From Calocera cornea HHB12733 (lineage: Eukaryota > Basidiomycota > Dacrymycetes > Dacrymycetales > Dacrymycetaceae): a stretch of DNA of 64,000 nucleotides. The notes below the pieces were generated by a model. That model saw nothing but the letters and a program-made list of their open reading frames with translations, did no database searches and was not told the DNA's origin. Below, in pieces: positions 49,401 to 60,804 of the stretch (its first letter is position 1; every line of letters starts with the position of its first letter). The translations under genes were made by a program, and so were the position numbers. Location of the stretch: the NCBI GenBank assembly GCA_001632435.1, contig KV423919.1:124001-188000 (forward strand), given 5' to 3'.

Positions 49401-51269
49401 GTCCACTTCGGCGCACAACACATCCCCATACCTCATGACGAGAAACTCGATGTCCGTCCGGATTTCCTGGACTGTGTACCGATCTCTGGAAGTTGGAATC
49501 TTCCGAATCTTATACCGCCTCCGCCTATGTCGGACGAGCAGCTGCAGAGGGGCTTCACCAACACTAGAGCGTCCTGGCGTGGCTGGCACTGTGGAGAATG
49601 TGGAAGGTTAAATCAGCGGTAAGTTCATGCCGTAGTATCCAAGTGGCTGCCTGTTGATGGGAGACACAGCCGTAGCTTCAGAGGCTGGGTATGCCCCGAG
49701 TGTGACGTAAGCGTTGTATCGTCGTTCCGTTGTATTTGCTCACGCAGTGAGACAGAGAGAGCTGCTTCCAACACCAACGAAGATTGACGTGGAGAAGATC
49801 AAAGGCACCATACTCCGTTCTGCAGCGCCAGTAAGCAGCATAGATTTGGAGGTTGTCAAACAGTACCCGCGGTATAACACTTCAGACAACCGGTACCGCG
49901 TGACGCGATACGAGATCGATAACTGCGAGTGAGTGCGGCTCGGCATTTCATTGTGCATCTGACCTAGTGGCCAAATCTAGAAGCAATATTTACCATCTCC
50001 GGCCCCAGATTCCTATGGGAGGAGAAGACCCCGCAGATGATCTCTTCAACCGACTCCTAGCGGAAATGCAAGAAAACAACCTGTTGCATCGATATCCTGC
50101 CAAACATGTAGGGTCCTCATGTTACGGTTGAATTGGCAGTTCCTGACATATCCTGTGCAGAACTTACGTGAGCGAGGCACTCGACCCTGTTTGCTTTATT
50201 GACCTTTCATAGTTCGCGGTGAATCGCTGAGTCAACACTTCCTCTGTAATGGTAAGTCGTTTGTGCAGTTTTGTCTGAGGCCCTTCTGCTGATATCCCGG
50301 GTAGCGGGTGCACATTACAAGTATCTCACGGACGCGACCACCACCCCGTTCGAGCTGTGCCCACCCTCAATGATGGAGGCGCGCCAAATGTGAGTGATTC
50401 GTACTCATGCGTTCTCTTCTCTCATCATGTATCAGTGTCTATGATGCTGCGCAGGCGGCTCTGAAAGAAGACCCGAAATTCAACGAAATGCTCACTGTTG
50501 CGTACATGGACGAGCAACATATGGCTGTGCGTACTATCCGCATGCTGCGGACATGGCTTACCTGTTCCCGGCAGTATCATGATGATGGCGAGCCTGGGTT
50601 GGGCCCAGTGGTAGCATCCATGAGCCTTGGGTCGCTCGCCGTGATGTCTTTCCGCAGAGCTAGTAAGAAAAAGAAGAAGGCGCCCGGATCGGGGGAGGAG
50701 GACGGGGAGGACGAATCTTCGGACGAAAGTGACGAAGTTGAGGAAGACAATGTGGATATCGAGGAGGACGACATGGAGGTTGAGGAGGACGACATAGAGG
50801 CTGAGGAGGACGACATGGAGGTTGATGAAGACGAGGCAGATGCTGAGGATTGGGAGACTGCCAGCGAAGTCACTGCCCTTGAGGAAGGGGGCGACGAGAC
50901 CGGTGACGACGATGAGGAGACGAGCGAGGACGATTTGCAGGCGAAACGCGAGGTTGAGGGCGAGGTCAACGAAGATGAGGATGTGAGCAAGGCGAGGGCG
51001 TGTTTGGTGTTGAATTTGACTCATGGGGTGGGTGCCTTCCTGTCGGAGCCTTCTTTATACCTGACATGCTGTACAAGGATATCCTGGTTATGAACGGCCG
51101 CAAGCTGCACGACATGTACAAGGTGAGGACCGTATAACTCCTCCCGAGGCGTGCACTGACCTTCCCCCAGCACAAAGTCGACCCGAAGGGGTTCAGAATC
51201 GCTTGCACGTCCCGATACATTGCCGATGCTAGCAAGCACATTCCAGTAGGTGAGACGAGCGCAGTTTGA
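46484..51269 (+). CDS. Large AlkB-like 2-oxoglutarate/Fe(II) oxygenase with zinc motifs
   Basis: 21 exons: 46484-46687, 46751-47069, 47128-47444, 47497-47584, 47648-47957, 48008-48052, 48107-48314, 48367-49067, 49120-49185, 49244-49352, 49401-49618, 49670-49706, 49756-49928, 49981-50107, 50161-50167, 50213-50251, 50305-50389, 50436-50526, 50575-51027, 51078-51122 and 51171-51269 (1246 residues; 1232 if 47800-47841 is spliced out). The N-terminal 700 residues have basic linkers and a domain with VIVSHGGGHSE and QWLPSQGEPWW. Two zinc-type motifs follow: C-x2-C-x13-C-x4-C (about 758-785) and WHCGECGRLNQ..GWVCPECD (about 845-873). The C-terminal oxygenase has the iron His/Asp in YHDDGEPGLGP, SMSLGSLAVMSF, THGDILVMNG, the second His in MYKHKV and the 2-oxoglutarate Arg in FRIACTSRYI. 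AlkB enzymes demethylate nucleic acid bases; substrate and location here are unknown. Confidence 0.85.
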
Positions 51270-51679
51270 AGCAGCGTGCACGGGACCAGTGAAAGCATAG
51301 GATTTGCTGTACTTTCTCTATCCCTGATGACTCTCGAATCCAAACGAATTGTGCTCTGTGATTCTGATATTTGCGTTTATGGAAGTGAGCATGGGTGATT
51401 GTAATTCAGCCAGTGCGGTTGTCCGCCCGTAAAGTGATGGGACCCTTCAAGCGCCCGAGTCTAGGCGAGGCTAGGGTCGCGATCGACGAGGCCGCCCGAT
51501 CGGAAGTCAATACTTCTATGCGCGTACAGCCACGTCTGCCATTACACGTCTACTACCCCCGCTTATTGATGCTTCAGCCTCACAACCTACGACACTATCA
51601 ACGAATGCATCTCACTTCCTCTCTGCTTGCTTAGACCACACCACCATCCGCCCATACACCATCTAGATAGACCGGCAGC
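51270..51679. other. Intergenic region before ERO1
   Basis: 410 bp holding the AlkB-like 3' UTR and the ERO1 promoter. No gene recognised, and no certain unfolded-protein-response element. Confidence 0.5.
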
Positions 51680-53818
51680 ATGCAGCTTCCACACTTGCGC
51701 TGCCTTCCGCTCCTCCTCCTCTCCCTCATCGCGACCTTCCCCACCCCCTCGTTCTCCGCCTCGAATGACGTGCCACCGATCAAGATCAACCAGTCGTTCC
51801 TCAAGCCCGACTCAAAAGTCGAGTCCCACCCCGTTCAGCACGTCCTAGAGCACACGCCGAAGGACGAGACCTGGAGCTCCTCATGTCACGTAAGTGTCAG
51901 GGTGTTCACGCATGAATGCGCGACTAAGCGCTCCACAGCTCTCTGGACCGATAGAGACTACGCAATGTGACTACGAGACTGTAGAGAGCGCAACGGAGGT
52001 GCTCTTTGATAGGCTGGGGCAACTGGTCAAGATGCCGTTCTTCAAATACTACAAGGTGCGCTGCGCTGCACCCTTCGGTCTTTCGAGTGCTCACGAGGCT
52101 TGACAGGTCGATCTCTTCCGAGAGTGTCCTTTCTGGGCAGAGGATGGACTATGCATGCAACGCACGTGTGCTGTAGAAAGCATGGATGAGGTAGAACAAT
52201 ACTCCCATTCGCGTTCGAAGCAGCTCTGACGTCTTGGCAGAGCGACGTCCCCGAGCACTGGCGAGCAGAAGCTCTCAGCCGTATCAAAACGTCCTCCGAC
52301 CCGAATGCTCACCGATACCCGGGTTGCTACTACAGCGATTCAGACTTCTGCTTCCTGGACGACGATACCTCTGAAGGTGCGTACGCGTCCTGCGTGCCAC
52401 GTCGACCCTCGAGTCGAGGCTGACAAAGCACCCAGACTCACAATACATTGACCTGACCCTGAACCCGGAGTCCTTCACGGGCTACGCGGGCGACTCGGCG
52501 CACCGTGTTTGGTCCGCCATATACAAGGAGAACTGTTTTGGCTTGACGGAGAGGACCTTGCCAGATGCGGAGCAGGCCCCCACGATCGGAGGCAGTATTG
52601 CCCCGATCGCCCTGGAGGGCAAGGACAAGTTGGAGGAGGAAGGGGAGTGCACAGAGAAGAGGGTGTATTATAGAATCATTTCTGGTACGTCTCCCCGTTG
52701 CGGTAGCAGTGATACCTGTTGATCTCTGTGACAGGCATGCATGCATCGATATCCACACATCTCTGTTACGAATACCTTGACCAATCGACTGGCGAATGGG
52801 TACGTGCACTCTGCATACATGTACAATAGTAACTGACTGATTGTGTGCAGGGGCCCAATCTCCTCTGCTTCGTCCGCCGGGTCGCTTCTCACCCTGAACG
52901 ACTCCAGCAGATCTACTTCAATACGGTCCTTCTGCTCCGCGCTCTCACGCGTCTCGAACCCTATCTCGCAGCCTATGATATCCGAACGGGCGACTCCAAG
53001 GCGGACTCGGAGACCAAGCAGATGTTGACTTCGGTGATGGACATCGCCAAGCGCGTAGGGAGATTCGATGAGCGTGGTTTGTTCAAAGGCGAGAATGCGG
53101 AGGTACGTGTCCAGCTGCATATAGACTGACGACACGCTGACATGCCACCTCTAGTTGATGAAAGAGCAGTTCAAGGCGACCTTCCGGAATGTGTCCCTCA
53201 TCATGGACTGTGTCGGGTGCGACAAGTGCCGGCTGTGGGGCAAAATTCAGACGTCCGGTGTCGGCACTGCTCTCAAGATTCTGTTCGAGTTGGACGATCG
53301 GGCTCTCAAGTATGCAGATCGCTCCTTTCATGTTGCGCTTCATACTCACGTGAAATAGCCCGAAGCGGAACCCGAACCTGCTCCAACGTTCCGAAATAGT
53401 TGCATTGGTCAACTCCCTCCACCGCTTTACGGAAAGCTTGCATATGACCGGCAAGTTCCGCGAGATGTGGGCGGAGAGCGAGGGGAAGGGCCCGGTGCTG
53501 CACGGTGTGGGCGAAGGGGATGAAGTCGTGGGGATGAAGGAAGAACAAAATCGGGAGCTGCGCTCTTCCGCCGAGAGGCTGAAGCCGACACCAGGCTCGA
53601 GGCTGCCGGGGGCCGCTGCATCCCCGCGCGCTGGCGCGCTCGAGGAGCAGGAGTCGATTTATACCAAACTTGGAGAGCTGGTGAAGGAGTGCAGCTCGTG
53701 GTCCATGTCTGCGTGCGCGAGCCTCGTCAAGGTCATCCTTGACCTCGCTGGGAAGGTCGCGAGCGTATTGGGCGGAAGCGACAAGGAGGGGCCGCCGTCG
53801 CCGGACAGGGAGCTGTAG
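51680..53818 (+). CDS. ERO1: Endoplasmic reticulum thiol oxidase ERO1
   Basis: Nine exons: 51680-51889, 51939-52055, 52107-52190, 52241-52376, 52436-52684, 52735-52799, 52851-53102, 53155-53309 and 53359-53818 (575 residues). A signal peptide ([20 protein letters not shown]) leads into the lumenal FAD domain. The shuttle region has CDYETVES and the [18 protein letters not shown] cluster; [17 protein letters not shown] [16 protein letters not shown] and [12 protein letters not shown] are family blocks. The active site is [13 protein letters not shown] (Cys 390-393-396). FAD-binding HLCYEYLD and NLLCFVRRV are also present. Ero1 oxidises protein disulfide isomerase and passes electrons to oxygen. 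The C-terminus ends in a hydrophobic stretch and a Pro/Glu tail without KDEL; yeast Ero1 likewise uses a C-terminal membrane-associating tail. Confidence 0.97.
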
Positions 53819-54091
53819 AGGATTTCGCGATTTCGTTTTTGTTTACACATTGCATCGGAGGACTTGGCATCGCATAATACTACTCAAACCTGTTAGCAAT
53901 GTATGGCATCTCAAAACATGTTGTGGAGCCCCTGGAGCAAAGAAGCGCCGAGGCTCGGTGTATGCGGAGTCAGCCACAGGTCAGGGACGCGTCGCCCTTT
54001 TTTGAGGCTTGTGCACACGTTTCCCCACATTTCGGCTCTCTTCACCACCCATCCAGCAAAGACCTCCTCCTCTACAAAGAAAGGGGACGAC

Positions 54092-55128
54092 ATGTCTGAC
54101 GAATCCGGCTGGTCACTGACAGAGTCCGACCCGGCGGTGTTCACGGCGCTTCTGCAGTCCCTGGGCTGCAGCACATTGATCGTGGACGACCTGTGGACTT
54201 TGGACGACCCCGAGCTCCTGGCATCACTACAGCCCATCCACGCGCTCATCTTCCTGTTCAAGTGGATCGGCGGGGGCGAGGAGGAGGAAGGGGGCGAGCT
54301 GAAAGGCGGTGGGCGGTACGACGAGGACTTCCCCGGGTTCTTCGCCCACCAGGTGGTCAACAACGCCTGCGCGACGATCGCCGTGCTCAACGGGGTGTTC
54401 AATGTGCCCTCCGTGCCGATGGGCGCGGACCTGACGATGCTGCGCGAGTTCAGCGCGGGGATGGACCCGCTCATGTCCGGGTACAGCATCACCAACAGTG
54501 CACCGGTGCGGAACGCGCACAACGCGCTGTCGTCGACGGCCAACAGCCCGTTCAGCATCGACCCGAGCCTGCACGACCAGAACGAGAAGGAGGACGCGTA
54601 CCACTTTGTGGTGTACGTGCCTGTCGCCGGGCAGCTGTACGAGCTCGACGGGCTGCGCCGCGCGCCTGTGGCGCACGGGGGGTGGGAGGGCGGCGAGGGC
54701 TGGCTGGACGTCGCGAGGCGGACAATACAGAAGCGGATAGGGAGCTACCCGCCGGGGAGCTTGCACTTCTCCCTGCTCGCGGTAAGGACGGACAACCTGC
54801 CTGGGATGGAAGCGCAGCTCGGGAAGGCGCGCGCGGCCGGCGAGGAGGGCGTGGCGAGCGACCTGGCTGCGCGCATATACACGGAAAAATCCAAGCGCGC
54901 GCAGTGGGAGGTGAGCGCCTGCTCACCCATAACACACAGTGCACTGTGCTGAACGAGCCCTAGTTCGAGAACGCGCTGAGAAGGCACAACCACGTCGGGC
55001 TCATACACTCGCTCCTGCTCGGGCTGGCAAAGGCCGGAGGGCTGGACAGTGCGGTGGGCAAGGCGCGGCAGAAGATGAGCGAGCGGCGGGAGAAGGCGGC
55101 CAAGAGCGGGGCGGCGATGGAGGAGTAG
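54092..55128 (+). CDS. uch2: Ubiquitin C-terminal hydrolase, UCH37/UCHL5-like
   Basis: Two exons, 54092-54910 and 54964-55128 (327 residues). The C12 peptidase core starts SGWSLTESDPAVFTALLQSLG. Catalytic Cys is in HQVVNNACATIAV (Cys93), His in EDAYHFVVYVP (His171) and Asp in LYELDGLR (Asp186). A charged helix and the ULD-like tail FENALRRHNHVGLIHSLLLGLAKAG mark the UCH37 subgroup, which binds Rpn13 at the proteasome (fission yeast Uch2), and not the short UCHL1/Yuh1 type. An acidic/Gly insert (GGGEEEEGGELKGGG) precedes the Cys loop. It trims ubiquitin chains. Proteasome association is inferred from the C-terminal domain. Confidence 0.94.
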
Positions 55129-56547
55129 GGCGCTGCATGCATGCATGTAATGAGGGAGCACATTGCCACTGTATCTATTTGCTTTGTCGGGGCGGGCGGC
55201 CCGCGGCTTGCGAACGACCCCGGTGAACGATCTCCTGCGTGTTGCCTCCCTGGACCACGCTCCCGATCTGCGCACACGCCTCCGCATACAGCGCGTCAAT
55301 CGCGATCCCGTCAGAGCGGATTGGGCGCCTTGGAGAGGGAAGACGGCGCGAGGGGGAGACACGGATGAGCCGTGCGGGTGGCAATTGGAAGAGGGAGTAA
55401 GCATGATGTCGAGTAAGAAAAGGGTTGTTTGCCTCCCTTTGTTTCCTGCTGAATTTGTTAGTATTTTAATCCACTCGCCTGAGGCGAGAATCGTGCTCCT
55501 ACCACTAGGGTACCCGGGTCAATAGAGGTTTATGTCCCCCTCAATAAATGCGGACATAACGTTTTCCGCTGTTTCCAGGCCTGTTGGCCCGTTGCTTTGA
55601 TGCAATGATGAAGGCGTGCCAGGGAGCGGAGCCAGCTTGTCACTGGGTTGGTGGTTGGATTGCACCATCCTCCTCACGCACGACAGGTGAATACCAACCC
55701 GCCAGCAGCCAGCGCTCCTGACGCTGGCAGACCCTCGTGAGAGCTTGGTCGGCCAGCGGGTAACTTATGCAAAGTATGCTTCATTCATCATCTGCCGTTG
55801 GCCGTCGTTTGTGCTAGAGCACGAGCCAGCGCATATCCCTGTCATGCGATCCCCTTACCCCTCATCCCGGCTTGCTGCAAGCACGAAGTCGCACTCTCGA
55901 GCCCCTGCACAACGGGGTGGTGTGTACGTGTCAACGCTGCTAAATGTGCGCTTGCAAGTGCAAATGATGGGTAGGAAAGGATGTTCAGGCTGAACTGGTT
56001 AGAATCTCGCAACAACAAGTGCCGAGAGGAGCCGGAAATAGGCCGTGCGGCTCGGGGATATTTGGAGAAGGAGGGGGAAGCCGAACGCGCGCGAAGGGGC
56101 GAAGAGGGGATGATGACGTGATAGTCCTCGCCTCGCCCTGCGGTGCCTATTTCAGGCTGCAGAGGGTGGTGCGGGCGGGTGTGGATTGGCCGAAGTGAAT
56201 GGGCGAGTGGGAGCGGCCTATGAGTGTGCGATGATGCGGTGAGGGCGGTGTGCCGATGCGCTCGGCAGACCCGCTGGGCGCACCACGGGAGGGACGGCAG
56301 GACGGGCCAAGTATTTTTGGGCCACAGCGACACCGCCCGGGGACGGACAGGTGCCACACACACACAATCATCACTCTCTCGTCCTCTCTCTGTGTTCTCC
56401 CCCTGCCCCCTCTGCGACAGCGCGCCGCACTCCGGTCCCTCCTTCCCCTTGCTCCCTTGAGCATTTGCACCCCCAACGATCGGGGCCATCTCAGCACATC
56501 GCACCACCCACGCCCACCCACGCCCACCCAGCACACACACAACAACA
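55129..56547. other. Intergenic region, 1.4 kb
   Basis: No protein gene is supported. A tRNA-like half structure lies at 55474-55520 (minus). The right third should be the promoter and CA-rich 5' UTR of the lyase gene. Confidence 0.5.
55474..55520 (-). other. tRNA-like 5' half (possible tRNA pseudogene or SINE head)
   Basis: On the minus strand CTAGTGGTAGGAGCACGATT resembles a tRNA D-arm/A-box. It is followed by a hairpin CTCGC-CTCAG-GCGAG that looks like an anticodon arm with a loop two bases too short. No B-box (GGTTCRANYCC) or acceptor pairing follows. It is not a functional tRNA; derivation from a tRNA is a guess. Confidence 0.3.
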
Positions 56548-58928
56548 ATGTCCAAGCCCTACCCGCACCGCACACGCAACCTCATCCTCGCAGGCGTAGG
56601 CACACTCATCATCCTCGCCGTCGCACTCGGCGTCGGCCTCGGCGTCGGCCTCAAGCACAAGAACAGCACCGCAGCCTCCTCCTCCTCCGGCTCCACCGGC
56701 TCCAGCGGAGGGAGCGGCGGCAGCGGAGCGGGGAGCGGGCCCAGCGCGAGCATCTCGGGCGTCCCGGGCAGGTTTGCAGTGGCGACGGATACCTGGGGCC
56801 ACCCGATCTACCCTACCTCGGTGTGTGCATCCGACTTGGAGCGCTGTGAGCTAAGCTGATACGGAGCACAGACCGACACCTCCCAGTACTCTGCACCCAC
56901 GCTGGACGCGGCCGCCGCCGTCGTGTCCTGGCCCGCAGACCCGTACCAGCCGCCGTCCGACCCCTCGCCGACGCAGGTGCGCTCCGACCGCCCGCGGCTC
57001 ATCGCCCCCGCGTACAAGTGGGAGGCGCTGCCCGACCTCATCGCAAAGGACTCGTACCTCGCCGGGTGGAACGCGACCATCTTCGGGAACGCGAGCGACT
57101 ATGCTTCTGGCCCGCTGACGAACTACTCGATCGACGGTGGGCTCGGCGAGTCCGGCGTGCTCGACGTCGCTAGGCAGGTCAAGGTCAAGGTCAAGAGCTG
57201 GGCGTACGCCTACCGCATGAGCAACGACACGCAGTGGGTGACCCGCACGTGGGACGAGCTCGTCAACGCTGCCGGCAACAACAGCGCGAACTACTTCGGT
57301 GTTGAGGGCGACAACTGGAACGACGTGCACTTCCTCGACCTGGCCGAGTTCACCGCCGCGTACGCCATCGCCTACGACTGGATGTACGACGCGTGGAGCG
57401 ACGACCAGCGGACAGCCCTCATGTGGAGCATCATCAACCTCGGCCTGTCCTACGGCGTCACCGCGTACACCGACTCGAGCTACGGCAACGGCTGGTGGCG
57501 CAGTGTGAACGGCAACTGGAACTGCGTGTGCAACTCGGGCCTCACCATGGGCGCCCTTGCCATCCTCGGCGACGACCCGACGGGGACCGCCGCCCAGATC
57601 CTCTCCTACACGGTGGACAACGCAAAGGCCAACTGCGCCCAGGCGCCCAGCACGGACGGCACCTGGAGCGAGACCGCCAACTACTGGTACTTTGGCACAA
57701 TGGCGTTTGCGGAGATGACAAGCTCCCTCATGACCGCGACCGGGAGCGACCAGGGCATGTTTGACGCCAACGCGTCGTTCAACCTCACTGGCTTGTACCA
57801 CATGTATGTCACCGGCATGACGTCGCTCTTCAACTATGGTATGTGCTAGATATATGCGCTTGTGTTCTGTGCTGATGACGTGCAGGCGACTGTGGCCCGA
57901 ACAAGTACTCCACCAACGCGAACGGCATGATGCTCTTTGGCGAGCACTATGACGCGCCCCGCTACATGCTCTTCCAGCGCGACCAGTTCGACGCCGCCGA
58001 GCCGTGGGCGATGTTCTGGTACGACCCTGCCGTGTCCGGCGCATGGTGGGAGGACCTGCCGCTCGACCACTACTTTGACGACTCGAAGAACACCTGGGCG
58101 TCGATGCGCTCCAGCTGGACGGACAACACCGGCCTGTACATCGCCATGAAGGCCGGGCAGCTGACGGGCCACCAGACGCACGGCGACCTCGACTCGGGCG
58201 ACTTTGTCCTCGACGCGATGGGCCAGCGGTGGGCGGGCGAGCTCGGCTCGGGCGACTACGACGCCCTGTACTACTTCTCCTCCGAGGCACAGAACTCGGC
58301 CCGCTGGACGTACTACCGCAAGGCTACGGAAGGGCAGAACACGCTCCTCCTGAACGAGGACAACCAGAACGTTGCCGCGGTGCCCACGGGCAACTTTGGC
58401 TCCTCCGGCACGGCCCAGGGCGCCTCGACGGACTTCACCGTCCCCTCGGACAGCACCGCGTTCTTCACGGCGGACCTGACGAGCACATACAACGGCACGA
58501 GCTTCCAGCGCGGCATCCGCATGCTCAACCAGCGCCGCCAGGTCCTCCTCCAGGACGACATCAACGCGCCCGGGCCGATCATCTGGCGCATGCACACCAA
58601 CGCCACCGTCAGCATCGACAGCGCGGGCACGACCGCCACGCTTTCCCTCGGCGGAGAGACGATGACCGTCCAGCTGCTCAACGCCCCCTCCGGCGCCCAG
58701 TTCTCAACCATGCAGCCAGTCCGCTTCGACACCGACCCGCCCCTGCCCTCGGGCGCCGTCGACCAGCCCAATCCGGGCGTGACGGTCCTCGCCGTCCAGC
58801 TCGGCGCGGGGCAGTACTCCCTCCAGGTGCTGTTCAACCCGCAGTGGCCCGGCCTCTCCACGAGCGACTACGTCACCCCGCCCTCGGTAGCGGTGAGCTC
58901 GTGGACGCTGACGTCGCACAACAGCTGA
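56548..58928 (+). CDS. Membrane-anchored heparinase II/III-like polysaccharide lyase
   Basis: Three exons: 56548-56820, 56872-57838 and 57886-58928 (760 residues). A short basic cytosolic N-terminus, one membrane span (about 12-34, LILAGVGTLIILAVALGVGLGVGL) and a Ser/Gly linker give a type II anchor. Next comes an (alpha/alpha) toroid with RPRLIAPAYKWEALPDL, AYAIAYDWMYDAWSDDQ, VNGNWNCVCNSGLTMGALAI and SETANYWYFGTMAFAEM. The C-terminal beta-sandwich has HQTHGDLDSGDFVLDAMGQR then RWAGELGSGDY, the heparinase II/III signature with His and Asp near the metal or active site. Asn, Tyr and His in the first two blocks suit lyase chemistry on uronic-acid polymers. Fungal members may act on glucuronans or on the fungus's own uronic-acid wall polymers; the substrate is not known. 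Confidence 0.87.
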
Positions 58929-59141
58929 ACACGGCGAACGGACGCTTGTGGATCTGTGTTTCGTAGTGCATTTCGTACTCGCAAGGACTCTTCTTCTTGA
59001 TCTCGGAAACGGACAAAACAATACCACCTAGTTATTAGACTCTCACTAGTTTCTCATTGTATCGCTCGCTGGTCTCAATCACATATGCGCTGGCCAGGCC
59101 AGCGCATCCTACTTGTTTCTGTTATGATACAGGTGTAGAGG

Positions 59142-60109
59142 CTATACCTCGCCGCCGAACGGCTTGCCCTCGATCTCCTCCGCAAAGTCCTTCACCGTCG
59201 TCCACGTCCACTTCTTGCCCCCAGGGTTCACCCACTCATTCCCACAGTCCTTGGAGTGGTTCAGATCCCCCTGGCCCATCAGGAACCTCAGGCACGCCGC
59301 GGTGTTCCTGTCCCCGTCCAGCGTCGTCTCCTTGAACTGCGCCAGGTTCTTGTGCCTCACCTCGATCGCCGTCCCGTTGATCTCGCCAAAGATCGTGGCA
59401 ACCTCGCTGTACCGCACCGAGTCGCCGCAGATGCGCAGGTAGAGCGCCGCGGGCACCTCGGCAGGGCTCGCCGCCGCCTTGGCCACGATCTCCGCCGTTG
59501 CGCGCCCGACGTCCGACAGGGAGGTGTACGACACCGGCTCGTCGCTCCCGATGTACTCGACGTACTTGTTCTTGATGCTGATCCCGAACCAGGGGCCGAA
59601 CGAGCCCTCCATGAACAGCCCCGTGTAGATCGAGATGATCTTCTTCTCCGTCTGCGACGTCAGCACGTCCATAACCGCCTTCTTCCCGTCCCAGTCCTTT
59701 TGCTGCGCACAGCGGTGTCAAAGCAGGCTTCAGCAGGGAAAGAGGAACGAATGCGCACCGGGAAGTCGACCGCTCGGTGGTCGATCCCAAACTCGCTCGG
59801 TATGATGATCTTGACGCTCTTCACGCCCAACACCGCCTTCATGAGCGGCACCTTGACCTCCGGGCCCGCCTCCTTCGTCCCGATCGTGCTGATGAACACG
59901 TCCGCGCCCTCGACCGCCGCGGCGACGCTCGCTGGGTCCTTGTAGTCCACCAGACGGAACTCGGCTCCCTGCTCCTCGAGCGCCTGCACTCGCTCGGACC
60001 GGGAGCGCGCGAGGACGCGCACGGTCGGCTTGGACGGGTGGGAGAGGAGCGCGGGGGTGACGTTGAAGCCCAGGTAGCCTGTACCACCTGCGATAGCGAC
60101 GACGACCAT
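59142..60109 (-). CDS. NmrA-like / isoflavone-reductase-like NAD(P)-binding protein
   Basis: Two exons, 60109-59759 and 59702-59142 (303 residues). The N-terminus VVVAIAGGTGYLGFNVTPAL has the GxxGxxG dinucleotide motif of atypical short-chain dehydrogenases, then RVLARSRSERVQALEEQGAE (basic residues favouring NADPH) and KIIIPSEFGID, the typical position of the PCBER/isoflavone-reductase substrate loop. The splice restores HRAVDFPQKDWDGKKAV. The catalytic Lys seen in PCBER-type enzymes is not evident, so it may be a reductase of aromatic or lignan-like compounds or a redox sensor. A TATA box (minus TATAAA, 60196-60191) is 82-87 bp upstream. An inducible role in aromatic metabolism would suit a wood-decay fungus but is inference. 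Confidence 0.88.
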
Positions 60110-60804
60110 GATGAGTTGTTGATAGTTGTGAAAGTGAGTCTGCAGAGGATGAAGAGGCTCTTTCCCTGCCGCCAACGTCACGCACACACGTTTATATTCG
60201 CTTGGGTTTACATTGTGGAGGCGCTGTTGCGGCTCTGCGGAGGACGAGGACGAGGAGCGCTCCGCGTCACGGCTCGGAACATCATTTATGAGCGGATTCT
60301 CCCGGACGCCTCTCGGACGCGGGCGGGCGGGCGCGACCATTGCCATCCGCACTGCGGCACTCTGCCATGAACTATACTTGTTCCAAGTCTAGCAACTCAG
60401 CTAGACGAGGCATTCCGCTCATAAAAGAAAGGGACGAGCCATCGACAAGCGACAACGGGACCGGCAGGGAATGCCAGCCAGCCTCCTTGGAAAGTGGGCT
60501 GCACCACCTGTAGCCTTAGACACGAGCGGCTGGCATATCCATGGATTCAAAACAAGGCGCGCCTGTGTCCAGTCGCGTACACCGTTACGTTACGGTTCTC
60601 ATCGAGGCTGGCGCCGGACTATGCGTACAAAACGGTGCATGATTCAGGTACGACCGGCAGCACTAGTCCAAGCCGGGACGGCCTCCTCCAGCCTCCTCGG
60701 TGTGGCCCCAGCTGCCCGCCCTCCAGCAGCTATGTGCCTGTGCTTATAAGCAAAGCGCGCTTTGTGGGGCTGAATGAGGCAACTCTTCTCCGGCTCGGCG
60801 CCTA
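60110..60804. other. Divergent promoter region of reductase and protease genes
   Basis: 695 bp between head-to-head genes. A TATAAG at 60743-60748 is about 60 bp before the protease ATG. No other gene recognised. Confidence 0.5.
60191..60196 (-). promoter_or_regulatory. TATA box of the NmrA-like gene
   Basis: TATAAA on the minus strand, 82-87 bp upstream of the ATG at 60109. Confidence 0.55.

Noticed and set aside
56851..58290. 479-codon open frame antisense to the heparinase-like gene
   Set aside because: Arg/Val/Gly-rich shadow frame; the plus strand carries the conserved protein.
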